A DNA stretch of 40,425 nucleotides, taken from the NCBI GenBank assembly GCA_015654615.1, contig JAATGN010000115.1:1-40425 (forward strand), read 5' to 3'. Positions 17,383-26,384 of the stretch are shown here, piece by piece. Within the stretch, counting starts at the first letter, position 1. Each line of letters starts with the position of its first letter. Both the position numbers and the translations under genes were made by a program. The DNA is from Rhodospirillales bacterium (GTDB lineage Bacteria; Pseudomonadota; Alphaproteobacteria; Rhodospirillales; Magnetospirillaceae). The notes beneath the pieces are model-generated. The model had not been told where the DNA came from. It made no database searches and saw only the letters and a program-made list of their open reading frames with translations.

Positions 17383-18783
17383 TTAAGCACCCGCCGCGAT
17401 GTCCTCGGCCAGCCAGCGGGCGAAACAGGCGCATTGTTTGCGGATGTCGGGGACCGCGGTGGTTTCCCACCACATTCCCCGGGTCGGCGGCCCCAGCGCG
17501 TAGACCCGGTTCGCCGGCCCTACCAGTTCGAATCTTTCCGTGAGGTCCAGTCCGAGCGAAAGCGGATCGAGCCGCGCCAAGCCCGTGGCCAGCAGGCTTT
17601 GGATCAGGGGATGGCCGATGCGGCGGTAATCGCATTCGGGTCCCGAGCAGTTGATCATCCAGTCGAAAGCCATCGGCTCGCCGCTTCCGCCGTCGCGCCG
17701 CCGGCGGATGACGCGGACCTGCCCGTCTTCGAACGTGGCGCCATCGATGCGGCCGGCGCCGACCACCAGCCGCCCCGCGGCGCGCCAGGCGTCGATCCGA
17801 TCGGCGATCGACGGCGCCAGACGATGACGATGCACCTCCCAATAAGGTCTCAGATGCCGCAGGAATCGCCGGCGCTCGACATTCGAAAGCCCGCGCCACA
17901 GCGCCGCCACGATCGGGCGGACCGCATCCATCACGCTGCGCCAGTCATAGCCCTGCGCCGCGCCGGCACGGACTTCCCGACGAATCAGGCGCATCAGTTG
18001 GACCAGGGAGGCGGGCGGCGCCTTCTCATCGAGGAAGGACGGATAGGGACGCGTCAATTCATGCCGATGCGGCAAAAGCCCACGGCGCGACAAGGCATGG
18101 ACCGGGCCCCGGTGGCCTTGGGCCGCCAGATCGAGCACCACGTCGACCATCGTCAGTCCGGTCCCGACGATCAGGACCGAATCGTCGGGACCGATGCGGT
18201 CGATGGCGCCGGCCTCCCACGGATCTCCGATATAGCGTCCGGACTCGGTCAGGGCCGGGTCCAGCGGGAAGGGCGGACTGGGCGGGAAATTGCCGACGCT
18301 CAATACCGCCCGGTCGGCGCCGACCGCTTGTCCGTCGGCCAGCCTCAGGACCAGGCCGTCGGCCGCCGCCGCCAGATCCACCACGTCGTCCTCGGCCCGG
18401 ATGACGGTCCCGCCCCGCGCCTCGGCCTCCCGGACGGCCGAATGGAAGACGTCTTCCACATAGGCGCCGTAGGTCGCCCGGGAGACGAAGGCATGTCCGG
18501 ACGGCGGGATGTCGGAGACCTTGCCGTCGGTCGCCTCGTTCCGCCACAGCCAGCGGATGAAATGCTGGGGATCGTCGTCGAACATGCTCATGTTGGAGAC
18601 GCGCACATTGAGAAGATGGTGAGGATTGCGCGCCGAATAGGCGAGGCCGCGCCCGAAGTTGCCGCACCGGTCGTAGAGGCGTATCTCGACCGGCCGGTCG
18701 ATGGCGCGCAAAAGATGGACGGCGAACACCGTGCCGGTAAAGCCGGCGCCGACGACGGCGATGCGCGTGGGATTTTCCGTCAT
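17383..18783 (-). CDS. FAD/NAD(P)-binding oxidoreductase (YdhS-like family)
   Basis: MTENPTRIAVVGAGFTGTVFAVHLLRAIDRPVEIRLYDRCGNFGRGLAYSARNPHHLLNVRVSNMSMF; ADRAVLSVGNFPP; SVLIVGTGLTMVDVVLDL. Confidence 0.85.
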   Translation of the reverse strand: MTENPTRIAVVGAGFTGTVFAVHLLRAIDRPVEIRLYDRCGNFGRGLAYSARNPHHLLNVRVSNMSMFDDDPQHFIRWLWRNEATDGKVSDIPPSGHAFVSRATYGAYVEDVFHSAVREAEARGGTVIRAEDDVVDLAAAADGLVLRLADGQAVGADRAVLSVGNFPPSPPFPLDPALTESGRYIGDPWEAGAIDRIGPDDSVLIVGTGLTMVDVVLDLAAQGHRGPVHALSRRGLLPHRHELTRPYPSFLDEKAPPASLVQLMRLIRREVRAGAAQGYDWRSVMDAVRPIVAALWRGLSNVERRRFLRHLRPYWEVHRHRLAPSIADRIDAWRAAGRLVVGAGRIDGATFEDGQVRVIRRRRDGGSGEPMAFDWMINCSGPECDYRRIGHPLIQSLLATGLARLDPLSLGLDLTERFELVGPANRVYALGPPTRGMWWETTAVPDIRKQCACFARWLAEDIAAGA

Positions 18784-18948
18784 GGCACCTTCATCGGATG
18801 TCGTCGCGCCGATTCCCCCGCCGCCGGCCCCGAGTCGGCGGGAATTCGGCATCGTCCCGTCGTTCTGGCAAATAGCCATGGGGGAACGGATTTGCAAGGG
18901 AGGAGGCCGTCCAGATAAAACACCGGATAATCGTATATTGAAACAATA

Positions 18949-18958
18949 AATCTAGTAG
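18949..18958 (-). promoter_or_regulatory. CTAG-type motif (CTACTAGATT on minus) upstream of orphan SBP/rhodanese operon
   Basis: AATCTAGTAG in AT-rich island 18917-18975. Confidence 0.4.
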
Positions 18959-19029
18959 TTTTTAAGATAGATCTTGACGCCGCCGCCCCGCCGTCGCCAG
19001 CATCGCCTTCGGACAAGGAGAGACTGGTC

Positions 19030-20022
19030 ATGACGTCAAGGATTCTGTGCGCCGTTCTGCTGATGATCGCCGCGATGACGGGGCCCGCCGCCGCCGAGGT
19101 GGCCGAGGCGCGGTTCGCCCGGATGACCGGATTGGGATATCTGCAGATCTATCTGCTGCAGGATCTGAAGCTGGTCGAGAAGAACGCCAAGGCGCAGGGG
19201 GTGGAGTTGACCGCCCGCTACACCACGCTCGGCCAGCCGACCGCGGTCAACGACGCCCTGCTGTCGGGCAGCGCCGATTTCGCCGCGGCCGGCATCACGC
19301 CCTTCATCACGCTGTGGGACAAGACGCGCGGCAATGTCGACGTCAGGGCGGTGGCGGCCTTGAACTCGCAGCCGGCCTTTCTCAATACGATCAATCCCAA
19401 TGTGAAATCCCTGAAGGACTTCAGCGAAAAGGACCGCATCGCCCTGCCGGCAGTGAAAGTGGCCTTTCAGGCGACGATCCTGCAGATGGCGGCCGAGCAG
19501 GCATTCGGCCAATATGACAAGCTCGACGTCCTGACGGTGGGATTGTCGCATGCCGACGCCACCAACGCGCTGCTGTCGGGCAAGAGCGAGATCACCGCCC
19601 ATTTCACCAGCCCGCCCTACCAGTATCAGCAATTGGAGGACCCCAAGGTCCATCGCGTGCTGTCGTCCTATGACGTGACCGGCGGGCCCGCCACCTTCAG
19701 CGGCCTGTGGGCGACCACCCGTTTCCACGACGACAATCCCAAGGTGTTCAAGGTGGTGCTGGCGGCCCTCGATGAAGCCAACGCCATCATCCGCAACGAG
19801 CCGGCCAAAGCGGCCGAAATCTTCGTGCGGCTGGAGAATTCCAAGCTGACGGCGGCCCAGGTCGAGACCCTGCTCAAGGACCCCGACATCCAATTCACCA
19901 TTGCGCCGCAGAACATTACCAAATACACCGCTTTCATGGCGCGCGTCGGCACCATCAAAAAGGCGCCGGACAGTTGGAAAGACCTGTTCTTTTCCGACAT
20001 CGACCACTTGCAGGGGAGCTGA
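19030..20022 (+). CDS. ABC transporter substrate-binding protein (NMT1/SsuA-like), no adjacent permease/ATPase
   Basis: Signal peptide; MTGLGYLQIYLLQDLKLVEKNAKAQGVELTARYTTLGQPTAVNDALLSGSADFAAAGITPFITLWDK. Confidence 0.88.
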   Translation: MTSRILCAVLLMIAAMTGPAAAEVAEARFARMTGLGYLQIYLLQDLKLVEKNAKAQGVELTARYTTLGQPTAVNDALLSGSADFAAAGITPFITLWDKTRGNVDVRAVAALNSQPAFLNTINPNVKSLKDFSEKDRIALPAVKVAFQATILQMAAEQAFGQYDKLDVLTVGLSHADATNALLSGKSEITAHFTSPPYQYQQLEDPKVHRVLSSYDVTGGPATFSGLWATTRFHDDNPKVFKVVLAALDEANAIIRNEPAKAAEIFVRLENSKLTAAQVETLLKDPDIQFTIAPQNITKYTAFMARVGTIKKAPDSWKDLFFSDIDHLQGS

Positions 20023-20026
20023 AGCG

Positions 20027-21628
20027 ATGGGCGCGGGATCGGGACGGATTGCCGCCGACGCGGTGCGGGCCCGTCTGAAGGCGGGCGACGAACTGGCCTT
20101 TCTCGATGTGCGCGAGGAGGGCCCCTACAGTCGCGCCCAGCCGCTGTTCGCCGTCAATCTGCCCTTGAGCCGGTTCGAGCAGGACGTCGCGCGGCTGCTT
20201 CCCAGGCCGACCGTTCCCATCCTGCTGTTCGACGGCGGCGAGGGCCTGGCCCTGCCGGCCAAGCGGCTGCTGGCCGCGTTGGGCTATCACGATGCGACGG
20301 AGGTCGCCGGCGGCCTGGAGGGATGGCAGGCGGCGGGCGGCGCGCTGTTTCGCGACGTCAACGTGCCCAGCAAGGCCTTCGGCGAATGGGTCGAGACCCA
20401 TCGCCGCACGCCGATGATCGAGGCCGAGGACCTGCACGACCTGCAGCGCCGGCGCGCCGACGTCGTCGTCCTCGATTGCCGGCCGTTTCACGAATATCAC
20501 CGCATGGCCGTGCCGGGGGCCGTCAATTGCCCGGGGGCCGAGCTGGTGCTGCGGGCCGGCGGGCAGATCCGCTCGCCCGACACGCTGGTGGTGGTCAGCT
20601 GCGCCGGCCGCACCCGCTCGATCATCGGCGCCCAGTCGCTGATCAACGCCGGCCTGCCCAATCCGGTGCGGGCCTTGCGCAACGGAACCATCGGCTGGCA
20701 TCTGGCCGGCCTGTCGCTGGAACTGGGGGCCGACCGCCGGGCCGGAATTCCCGCCGCCGACAGGCTGGCCTGGGCCCGCCAGGCGGCGGCGGACGTCGCT
20801 TCGCGGGCCGGCGTGCAGGTGATCACCGCCGACTCCCTGGCTCGTTTCGAGCGCGAGGCCGAGGCGCGGACCCTGTTCCGTTTCGACGTCCGCAGTCCCG
20901 AGGAGCATGCGGCCGGCCATGCCGGCGGATTCTTCAACGCTCCCGGCGGTCAACTGATCCAGGCCACCGACGAATATGTCGGCATCCGCGGGGCCCGCAT
21001 CGTGCTGGCCGACGACGACGGGGTCCGCGCCCTGATGACGGCGTCCTGGCTGCGGCAGATGGGCTGGCGCGACGTCTTCGTCCTGGCCGATTCCCTGGCG
21101 GATCGCCTCGACGGGACGGGCGCGTGGCGGCCGGCGCCGCCCGCCCCGGAGCCGGCGGCGCCGGAGGTTTCGGCCGAGGCGCTGTCCGTGCTGCTGCGGA
21201 ACGACCGGGCCGTGGTGGCCGACCTGGCGCCCAGTCCGGCGCATGCGGCCGGCCACATCCCGGGCGCCCGTTTCCTGTTGCGCTCGCGTCTCGAGAGCGA
21301 TCTGCGACGATGCGGCGCGGGCGATCGGACATTGGTCCTGACCTCGCCGGACGGCCGGCTGGCCCGCCATGTCCGGCCGGACGCGGCGGCGCTGGCCGAT
21401 CGGCGGCCGCTGGCGGTGCTGACCGGCGGCACCGCGGCCTGGCAGCAGGCCGGATTACCGCTCGAGACCGGCATCGAGGCGCCGCTGTCGCCGCCGGACG
21501 ACGTCTATAAGCGGCCCTATGAAGGAATCGACAACGCCGACGAATTCATGCGGGCCTATATCGATTGGGAATTGCAGCTGGTCGCGCAGATCCGCCAGGA
21601 CGGCACGGCGCGCTTCGCACCGATTTAG
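20027..21628 (+). CDS. Four-domain rhodanese-like sulfurtransferase
   Basis: Four successive rhodanese-like units; only unit 2 keeps a Cys loop (VVVSCAGRTRSIIGAQ); others read LLFDGGEGLA, IVLADDDGVRA, LVLTSPDGRLA. Confidence 0.87.
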   Translation: MGAGSGRIAADAVRARLKAGDELAFLDVREEGPYSRAQPLFAVNLPLSRFEQDVARLLPRPTVPILLFDGGEGLALPAKRLLAALGYHDATEVAGGLEGWQAAGGALFRDVNVPSKAFGEWVETHRRTPMIEAEDLHDLQRRRADVVVLDCRPFHEYHRMAVPGAVNCPGAELVLRAGGQIRSPDTLVVVSCAGRTRSIIGAQSLINAGLPNPVRALRNGTIGWHLAGLSLELGADRRAGIPAADRLAWARQAAADVASRAGVQVITADSLARFEREAEARTLFRFDVRSPEEHAAGHAGGFFNAPGGQLIQATDEYVGIRGARIVLADDDGVRALMTASWLRQMGWRDVFVLADSLADRLDGTGAWRPAPPAPEPAAPEVSAEALSVLLRNDRAVVADLAPSPAHAAGHIPGARFLLRSRLESDLRRCGAGDRTLVLTSPDGRLARHVRPDAAALADRRPLAVLTGGTAAWQQAGLPLETGIEAPLSPPDDVYKRPYEGIDNADEFMRAYIDWELQLVAQIRQDGTARFAPI

Positions 21629-21681
21629 GGCTCAGGCGGCGAGGTCGCGAATTTTTGCGCGAAGAGAGCCTTTTCGCCTTT

Positions 21682-22105
21682 ACCCCTCGCCCGCTTGCGG
21701 GCTATCGGATTCACACAACTGCTTCGTTCTCGGAACCTGCCCAACGGCCTGGGACGCGGGCAAGATATCGAGCAACACGGATGAACACGGACAACCACGG
21801 ATGCGCACGGATAAGGGCCCGTTTGGAAATAACGCCGTCATTGCGAGCGCCAGCGAAGCAATCCAGCAATAGCGGCGGGATCCTGGATTGCTTCGCTTAC
21901 GCTCGCAATGACGGCGAAGAAAACGAAGCTGCCCGCAGAAGATGCCTGCGGCGCTTTTTCTTATCCGCGCCAATCCGTGGTTGTCTGTGTTCATCCGTGT
22001 TACCCAAAATTCGTCGCCATCCCGAATCGCAGTTCTCTTCACACGGCATTTTTTAGCAAAGAGAATTAATGGGTGAATGCGATAGCCCGCTTGGCGGGAG
22101 AGGGG
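21682..22105. repeat. Composite palindromic repeat element, copy 2 (inverted relative to copy 1, contains a REP)
   Basis: Both flanks match reverse complement of copy 1 flanks (CGGGCTATCGGATTCACACAACTGCTTCGTTCTCGGAACCTGCCC; AGCAAAGAGAATTAATGGGTGAATGCGATAGCCC). Confidence 0.85.
21837..21912. repeat. REP-like palindromic repeat nested inside composite element copy 2
   Basis: GTCATTGCGAGCGCCAGCGAAGCAATCCAGC...GGATTGCTTCGCTTACGCTCGCAATGAC. Confidence 0.88.
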
Positions 22106-22132
22106 CTCAATCTCACCCGCCTGCTCCGGTCT

Positions 22133-22831
22133 TTACCGTCCCAACCATTGGTTCAAGGCCGCGGTGACGGCCTCCGGCACTTCGACGCTCGCCATATGGC
22201 CGCAAGTCTCGAAGATCCGCAATTCGGCGCCGGGGATGGCGGCGGCGATCTCTTCATGGTCGGCCAGCGGGCTCCATTCGTCCTGACGGCCGCAACCGAC
22301 CAGCGTCGGGCAGGAGATCCGGCCGAGGATCGGCGTCGGATCCGGGCGGTTCAGCAAGGCCTTGATCTGGCCGGCGAAAATCTCCGGCGTGGCGCGGCGG
22401 ACCATGGCGCGCAGAGCGTCCATGAAGGCGGCCTGCCGCCGCCGGTCGGGATGGACCATCGGGGGCAGCCATTGGTCGGCCAGGGCGCCCATGCCCTCGG
22501 CGAAGGCCAGATCGACCAGCCGCTGCCGCTTTTCCACCTCTCCCGGCCCGCGCGGACGGATGCCGGTGTCGAAGACGGCCAGGCGGGTGACCCGCTCGGG
22601 GGCTGTCCGCACGACGTGGAAGGCAACGCGACCGCCCATCGAATGGCCGGCCAGGGCGAAGCGCTCCGGCGCGATCGCCAGGACGCGCTCGGCCATGGCT
22701 TCGATGGAATCGGCGCCGTAGAAAACGGGACTGAGAATCCGCGCGGTTCCCCGCAGGGCGGCCTGCTGAGCGGTCCACACCGTTTCGTCGCAGAGCAGGC
22801 CGGGCAAAAGGATCAACGTCTGGCCGGACAT
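22133..22831 (-). CDS. Alpha/beta hydrolase
   Basis: LILLPGLLCDETVW; LAGHSMGGRVAFHVV; GRQDEWSP; ETCGHMASVE. Confidence 0.87.
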   Translation of the reverse strand: MSGQTLILLPGLLCDETVWTAQQAALRGTARILSPVFYGADSIEAMAERVLAIAPERFALAGHSMGGRVAFHVVRTAPERVTRLAVFDTGIRPRGPGEVEKRQRLVDLAFAEGMGALADQWLPPMVHPDRRRQAAFMDALRAMVRRATPEIFAGQIKALLNRPDPTPILGRISCPTLVGCGRQDEWSPLADHEEIAAAIPGAELRIFETCGHMASVEVPEAVTAALNQWLGR

Positions 22832-22869
22832 TCGAAGGGGCTTTCCTGGAAGACGGCGTTTTCTTCTTC

Positions 22870-22943
22870 GTCATTGCGAGCGCAGCGAAGCAATCCAGCA
22901 GCGGCGGCGGGATCCTGGATTGCTTCGCTGCGCTCGCAATGAC
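22870..22943. repeat. REP-like palindromic repeat
   Basis: GTCATTGCGAGCGCAGCGAAGCAATCCAGCAGCGG...GGATTGCTTCGCTGCGCTCGCAATGAC; loop nearly identical to the 21837 copy. Confidence 0.88.
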
Positions 22944-22975
22944 GCGGTTATTTCCGAACGAACTTTAACCGGCTT

Positions 22976-24247
22976 TCAGAGGCCCTGGAACAGGCTTTCC
23001 CGAAAGATCGCCTCCATGTCGCCGCGCGAGAGTTCGCTCGGAAAATTGTCGATCAGCCGTTTCTGTTCGAGGGCGCCGCTCGCCAGGGCCGCGACGTCGC
23101 CTTCGCCGAAGCCGAGTTGCGTGAGATTGAAGGGAATGCCGGTCTGCCGCATCAGGCTCAGCAAGGCGGCGGCGATCGCATCCCCGGGATGGCGCTGCGG
23201 ATCGGCGATCCCGAGGGCGGCGGCGACGGGGCGGAAGCGGTCGGGCACGGCCCGGGCCAGCCAGCGCAGGGCGGCCGGCGCATTGACGGCCACCGCCATG
23301 CCATGCGGGACCAAGGCTTTGCCGCCGCCCCATTCTTCAGGACGGAAGGCCCGCACCAGCTTGGCCACCGGATAGGACATGGCATGCGGCAGGTGGCAGC
23401 CGGAATTGCCGAAGCCGACGCCGGCCAGCAGGCCGGCGAACATCAATTGGCGGCGCGCCTCGGGGTCGTTGTCGACGACGGCCGGCACGAGATGACGGAC
23501 GGTCAGCCGGATGGCTTCCAGGCAGGCGATGGCGCTGTAGGGATTGGCGCCCTGGGTCAGGGGCCGCAGGGCGGGGGAGGCCGGCCGAGGACGCGCCGTG
23601 AAGGGCCGCGCGCTGTGGCTTTCGATGGCATGGCTGAGAACGTCGAAGCCATTGGCCGCCACCACCCGGGCCGGCAGATGGGCCAGTGTCGTCGGGTCGA
23701 GGATGCCCAGGGTCGGTCGGATGCGGCGGGAGACGATGCCGGTCTTCACCTTCGCCGCCGTCACGTCGAAAATGGCGATGCCGGTGTTCTCGGCGCCGGT
23801 GCCGAAGGTGGTCGGGCAGGCGATATGCGGTTTCAGCGGTCCCGGCACCGGCCTGGCCTCGCCGAGCGGGGCGGCGACATAGGCGATGAAATCGGCCGGC
23901 CAGGTGGAAAACAGATTGGCCGCCTTGGCCGTATCCATCACCGAACCGCCGCCCAGCGAGATGAATCCGTCGACCTTCGCCTCGACGGCGGCCCGCGCCG
24001 CTTCCAGCATGGCGAGGTCGGTCGGCTCGACCGCCGTCTGCTCGAAGACGACCGCCTCGATGCCGGCCCGGCGCAACGAGGCCTGCACGGTGTCGAAGGG
24101 CGGCAGCCGGCGGACCTGCGGATCGGTGACCAGCAGCACGCGGGTCAGGGAAAGGGCCTTCGCCTCCTCGCCGACCTCTTCCAAGGCGCCGGGACCGAAG
24201 CGGATGGCGGCGTGTTCGATGGAAAAGATCGTTTCCGTCGTGTTCAT
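22976..24247 (-). CDS. Iron-containing alcohol dehydrogenase, HOT/ADHFE1-like
   Basis: FISLGGGSVMDTAKAANL; KPHIACPTTFGTGAENTGIAIFD; SRRIRPTLGILDPTTLAHLPARVVAANGFDVLSHAIES; GCHLPHAMSYPV. Confidence 0.88.
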   Translation of the reverse strand: MNTTETIFSIEHAAIRFGPGALEEVGEEAKALSLTRVLLVTDPQVRRLPPFDTVQASLRRAGIEAVVFEQTAVEPTDLAMLEAARAAVEAKVDGFISLGGGSVMDTAKAANLFSTWPADFIAYVAAPLGEARPVPGPLKPHIACPTTFGTGAENTGIAIFDVTAAKVKTGIVSRRIRPTLGILDPTTLAHLPARVVAANGFDVLSHAIESHSARPFTARPRPASPALRPLTQGANPYSAIACLEAIRLTVRHLVPAVVDNDPEARRQLMFAGLLAGVGFGNSGCHLPHAMSYPVAKLVRAFRPEEWGGGKALVPHGMAVAVNAPAALRWLARAVPDRFRPVAAALGIADPQRHPGDAIAAALLSLMRQTGIPFNLTQLGFGEGDVAALASGALEQKRLIDNFPSELSRGDMEAIFRESLFQGL

Positions 24248-24255
24248 GATGATCC

Positions 24256-25377
24256 TTAATGGCAGATGCCGTAGCCGCCGGCCATGACGGCGGCGACCGG
24301 AGGAAATCCCAGCGTGACGGTGGCGGACAGCCGGCGGGAGCGGGCGTCGATCACCGCCAGTTGCCCGGTTTCGGCGATCGGCAGAAACAATGTCGTCCCA
24401 TCCGGGCTGACGGCGCCGGGGCCCGGCGTCCCGCCGAGGGAGATCGGGCCGGCGGAGATGAGCTTTTCCAGGTCATAGACCAGAACCTCGCGGTCCGACG
24501 GGGCGAAAGCGACGGTGTCGAACCAGGCGCTGTAGACGGCGCCGATGGCCTGGCCGCCCTTGAGCGCCGTCGGCGGCGCCAGCGGCTGGGTCGCGGCGAA
24601 GGCCAAGGTCCGGCTGCGCCGGTCGGGCAGCATCAGATAGCGCCCGGTGCCGGTGAGGAACAGCCCGTTGCCCCCTGCGGTCGGCAGCCGGTCGAGGACG
24701 GCGGGCGTCTTGAGATCGAGATGGATGACGTCGCCCCGGGTGCCGGCGGCCAGCGCGAAGCCTTCGCGGCCGTTGGGGGCGCGGGCCAGGGCGACGGCGG
24801 CCGAGGTTTCCAGGTTCGCCGCCGGGCGGCCCGTCGCCATGTCGAGGACGCCGATGCCGGGCAAGCCGTCGGCGACGGCGAAGGCGAACCGGCTGTCGCC
24901 GCTGAAGATGACGTCGCGGATCCCGGCCGGCCCCTTGAGGCGGCTTTTCTCGCGGACCGGCAAGAGGTCGATCAGGGCGATGGTCCCGCTGTCGTCGTCG
25001 GCCACCAGCAGGGTCATGCCGTCCGGGCTGACCAGCAGGCGATGCGGCACGAAATCGAACGACAGGGTTTGGGTCCGGGCCGTCACCAGTTCGGTCACCG
25101 CCAGCCGCGCCGTTCGATCGTCGATGGCGACCAGCTTGGCCAGGCTTTCGGAGACCAGCATTCTGCGCGGCACCAGCCCCAGATCCAGCCGGCCGATCAC
25201 CCTGTCGGAGTCGATGGAAACGACCGCGACGACCGCGCTGTCCCGGCCGGTGACGAACAGATTGTGCTGGACGTCGGCGAACCCCTCGTCGGCCTGGGCA
25301 GGAGCGGCGAGGAAGGCCAGCAGCAATCCGCCCCAGGCCCGGCGCAACAGACGGCGCAGCGGTTCCCTCACCGCCAT
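24256..25377 (-). CDS. Secreted YVTN-type beta-propeller protein
   Basis: Signal peptide; repeats such as NLFVTGRDSAVVAVVSIDSDRVIGRLDLG and LLVSPDGMTLLVADDDSGTIALIDL. Confidence 0.82.
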   Translation of the reverse strand: MAVREPLRRLLRRAWGGLLLAFLAAPAQADEGFADVQHNLFVTGRDSAVVAVVSIDSDRVIGRLDLGLVPRRMLVSESLAKLVAIDDRTARLAVTELVTARTQTLSFDFVPHRLLVSPDGMTLLVADDDSGTIALIDLLPVREKSRLKGPAGIRDVIFSGDSRFAFAVADGLPGIGVLDMATGRPAANLETSAAVALARAPNGREGFALAAGTRGDVIHLDLKTPAVLDRLPTAGGNGLFLTGTGRYLMLPDRRSRTLAFAATQPLAPPTALKGGQAIGAVYSAWFDTVAFAPSDREVLVYDLEKLISAGPISLGGTPGPGAVSPDGTTLFLPIAETGQLAVIDARSRRLSATVTLGFPPVAAVMAGGYGICH

Positions 25378-25380
25378 CGT

Positions 25381-26337
25381 CTAATTCTTGGCGACGGCAT
25401 AAGGATTGAAGTCGTTGGTATAGACATCCTTGGCCTTGAGGACGCCGGCCGGCAGCTTGCCGTCCTTTTCCAGATAGTCGATCCACCACTGCACCGGCCC
25501 GTCGTTGGGCACCAGGCCGTTGGCATAATAATTCCAGCTGCCGGCATATTGCAGATCGAGGCCGCGGCGTTTGGCGAAGATCTCGCCGGCTTCCTTGTGG
25601 TGCTCGTTGGTCCAGTTGGAGGCGCGGACCAGGACCTTGACGAATTTCCTCACCACCTCGGGGTGTTCCTTGATGAAATCGTCCTGGGTGAAATAGGGCA
25701 GCATGCCGGCTTCGCCCTGGTCGACCACATAGTCGTTGAACACCTCGCGGGCGGCGCCGGAGCCGACGACCTTCTCGTAATAGGGCGAATGCAGCACGCC
25801 GACGTCGATCAGACCCTCGGCCAGCGCCTGTTCCTGATTGGCGTCGGGAACGACGACGAAATTGATGTCCTTGTCGAGGCCGTTGCGGCGCAGATATTCC
25901 TTCAGAACATATTCGGAGCAGGCGCCGAAGCTGTTGATGCCGACCTTCTTGCCCTTGAAGTCCTGGATGCCTTTGATCGGGCTGTCGGGCTTGACCAGAT
26001 ATTTCATATGCGGCAGCTCAGGAGTGGTCTGGGCGCCGGCGGCGACGATCTTCAGGCGGGCGCCGCCCTGGTTGGCGGTGAGGATCAGCGGCGTCATGCG
26101 GTTGGCGAAATCGATGGTGCGGGACGCCACGGCCGGAACCAGTTGCGCGGCCGAAACCTCGCCCACCCATTCGATCTTGAGGCCTTCCTCGGCGAACCAT
26201 CCCTTTTCGTCGGCGATATAGACCGGGTCGAACCAGGGGATGTTGGCATAGCGGATCTTGAAGGGCTCGTCGGCATGGGCGGCCATGGCGCCCATCAGGG
26301 GAAGGGCGAGCGCCGCGAGCGCGGCAAGCTTGGTCAT
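25381..26337 (-). CDS. ABC transporter substrate-binding protein (SsuA/TauA-like)
   Basis: MTKLAALAALALPLMGAMAAHADEPFKIRYANIPWFDPVYIADEKGWFAEEGLKIEWVG; GINSFGACSEYVLKEYLRRNGLD. Confidence 0.9.
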   Translation of the reverse strand: MTKLAALAALALPLMGAMAAHADEPFKIRYANIPWFDPVYIADEKGWFAEEGLKIEWVGEVSAAQLVPAVASRTIDFANRMTPLILTANQGGARLKIVAAGAQTTPELPHMKYLVKPDSPIKGIQDFKGKKVGINSFGACSEYVLKEYLRRNGLDKDINFVVVPDANQEQALAEGLIDVGVLHSPYYEKVVGSGAAREVFNDYVVDQGEAGMLPYFTQDDFIKEHPEVVRKFVKVLVRASNWTNEHHKEAGEIFAKRRGLDLQYAGSWNYYANGLVPNDGPVQWWIDYLEKDGKLPAGVLKAKDVYTNDFNPYAVAKN

Positions 26338-26384
26338 TTTCAAAGGGGCTCTCCTCTTTATCTTCGGCTTCGTTCGTCGGGCGG

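Noticed and set aside
17063-17899. ORFs running through the composite repeat (e.g. 278 aa minus, 161 aa plus at 16858)
   Set aside because: They translate repeat DNA or out-of-frame FAD-oxidoreductase sequence; no recognizable domain.
21774-22001. CRISPR-like array suggested by repeated ACACGGAT/CCACGGAT units
   Set aside because: Units are inside a large palindrome without regularly spaced unique spacers; no cas genes.
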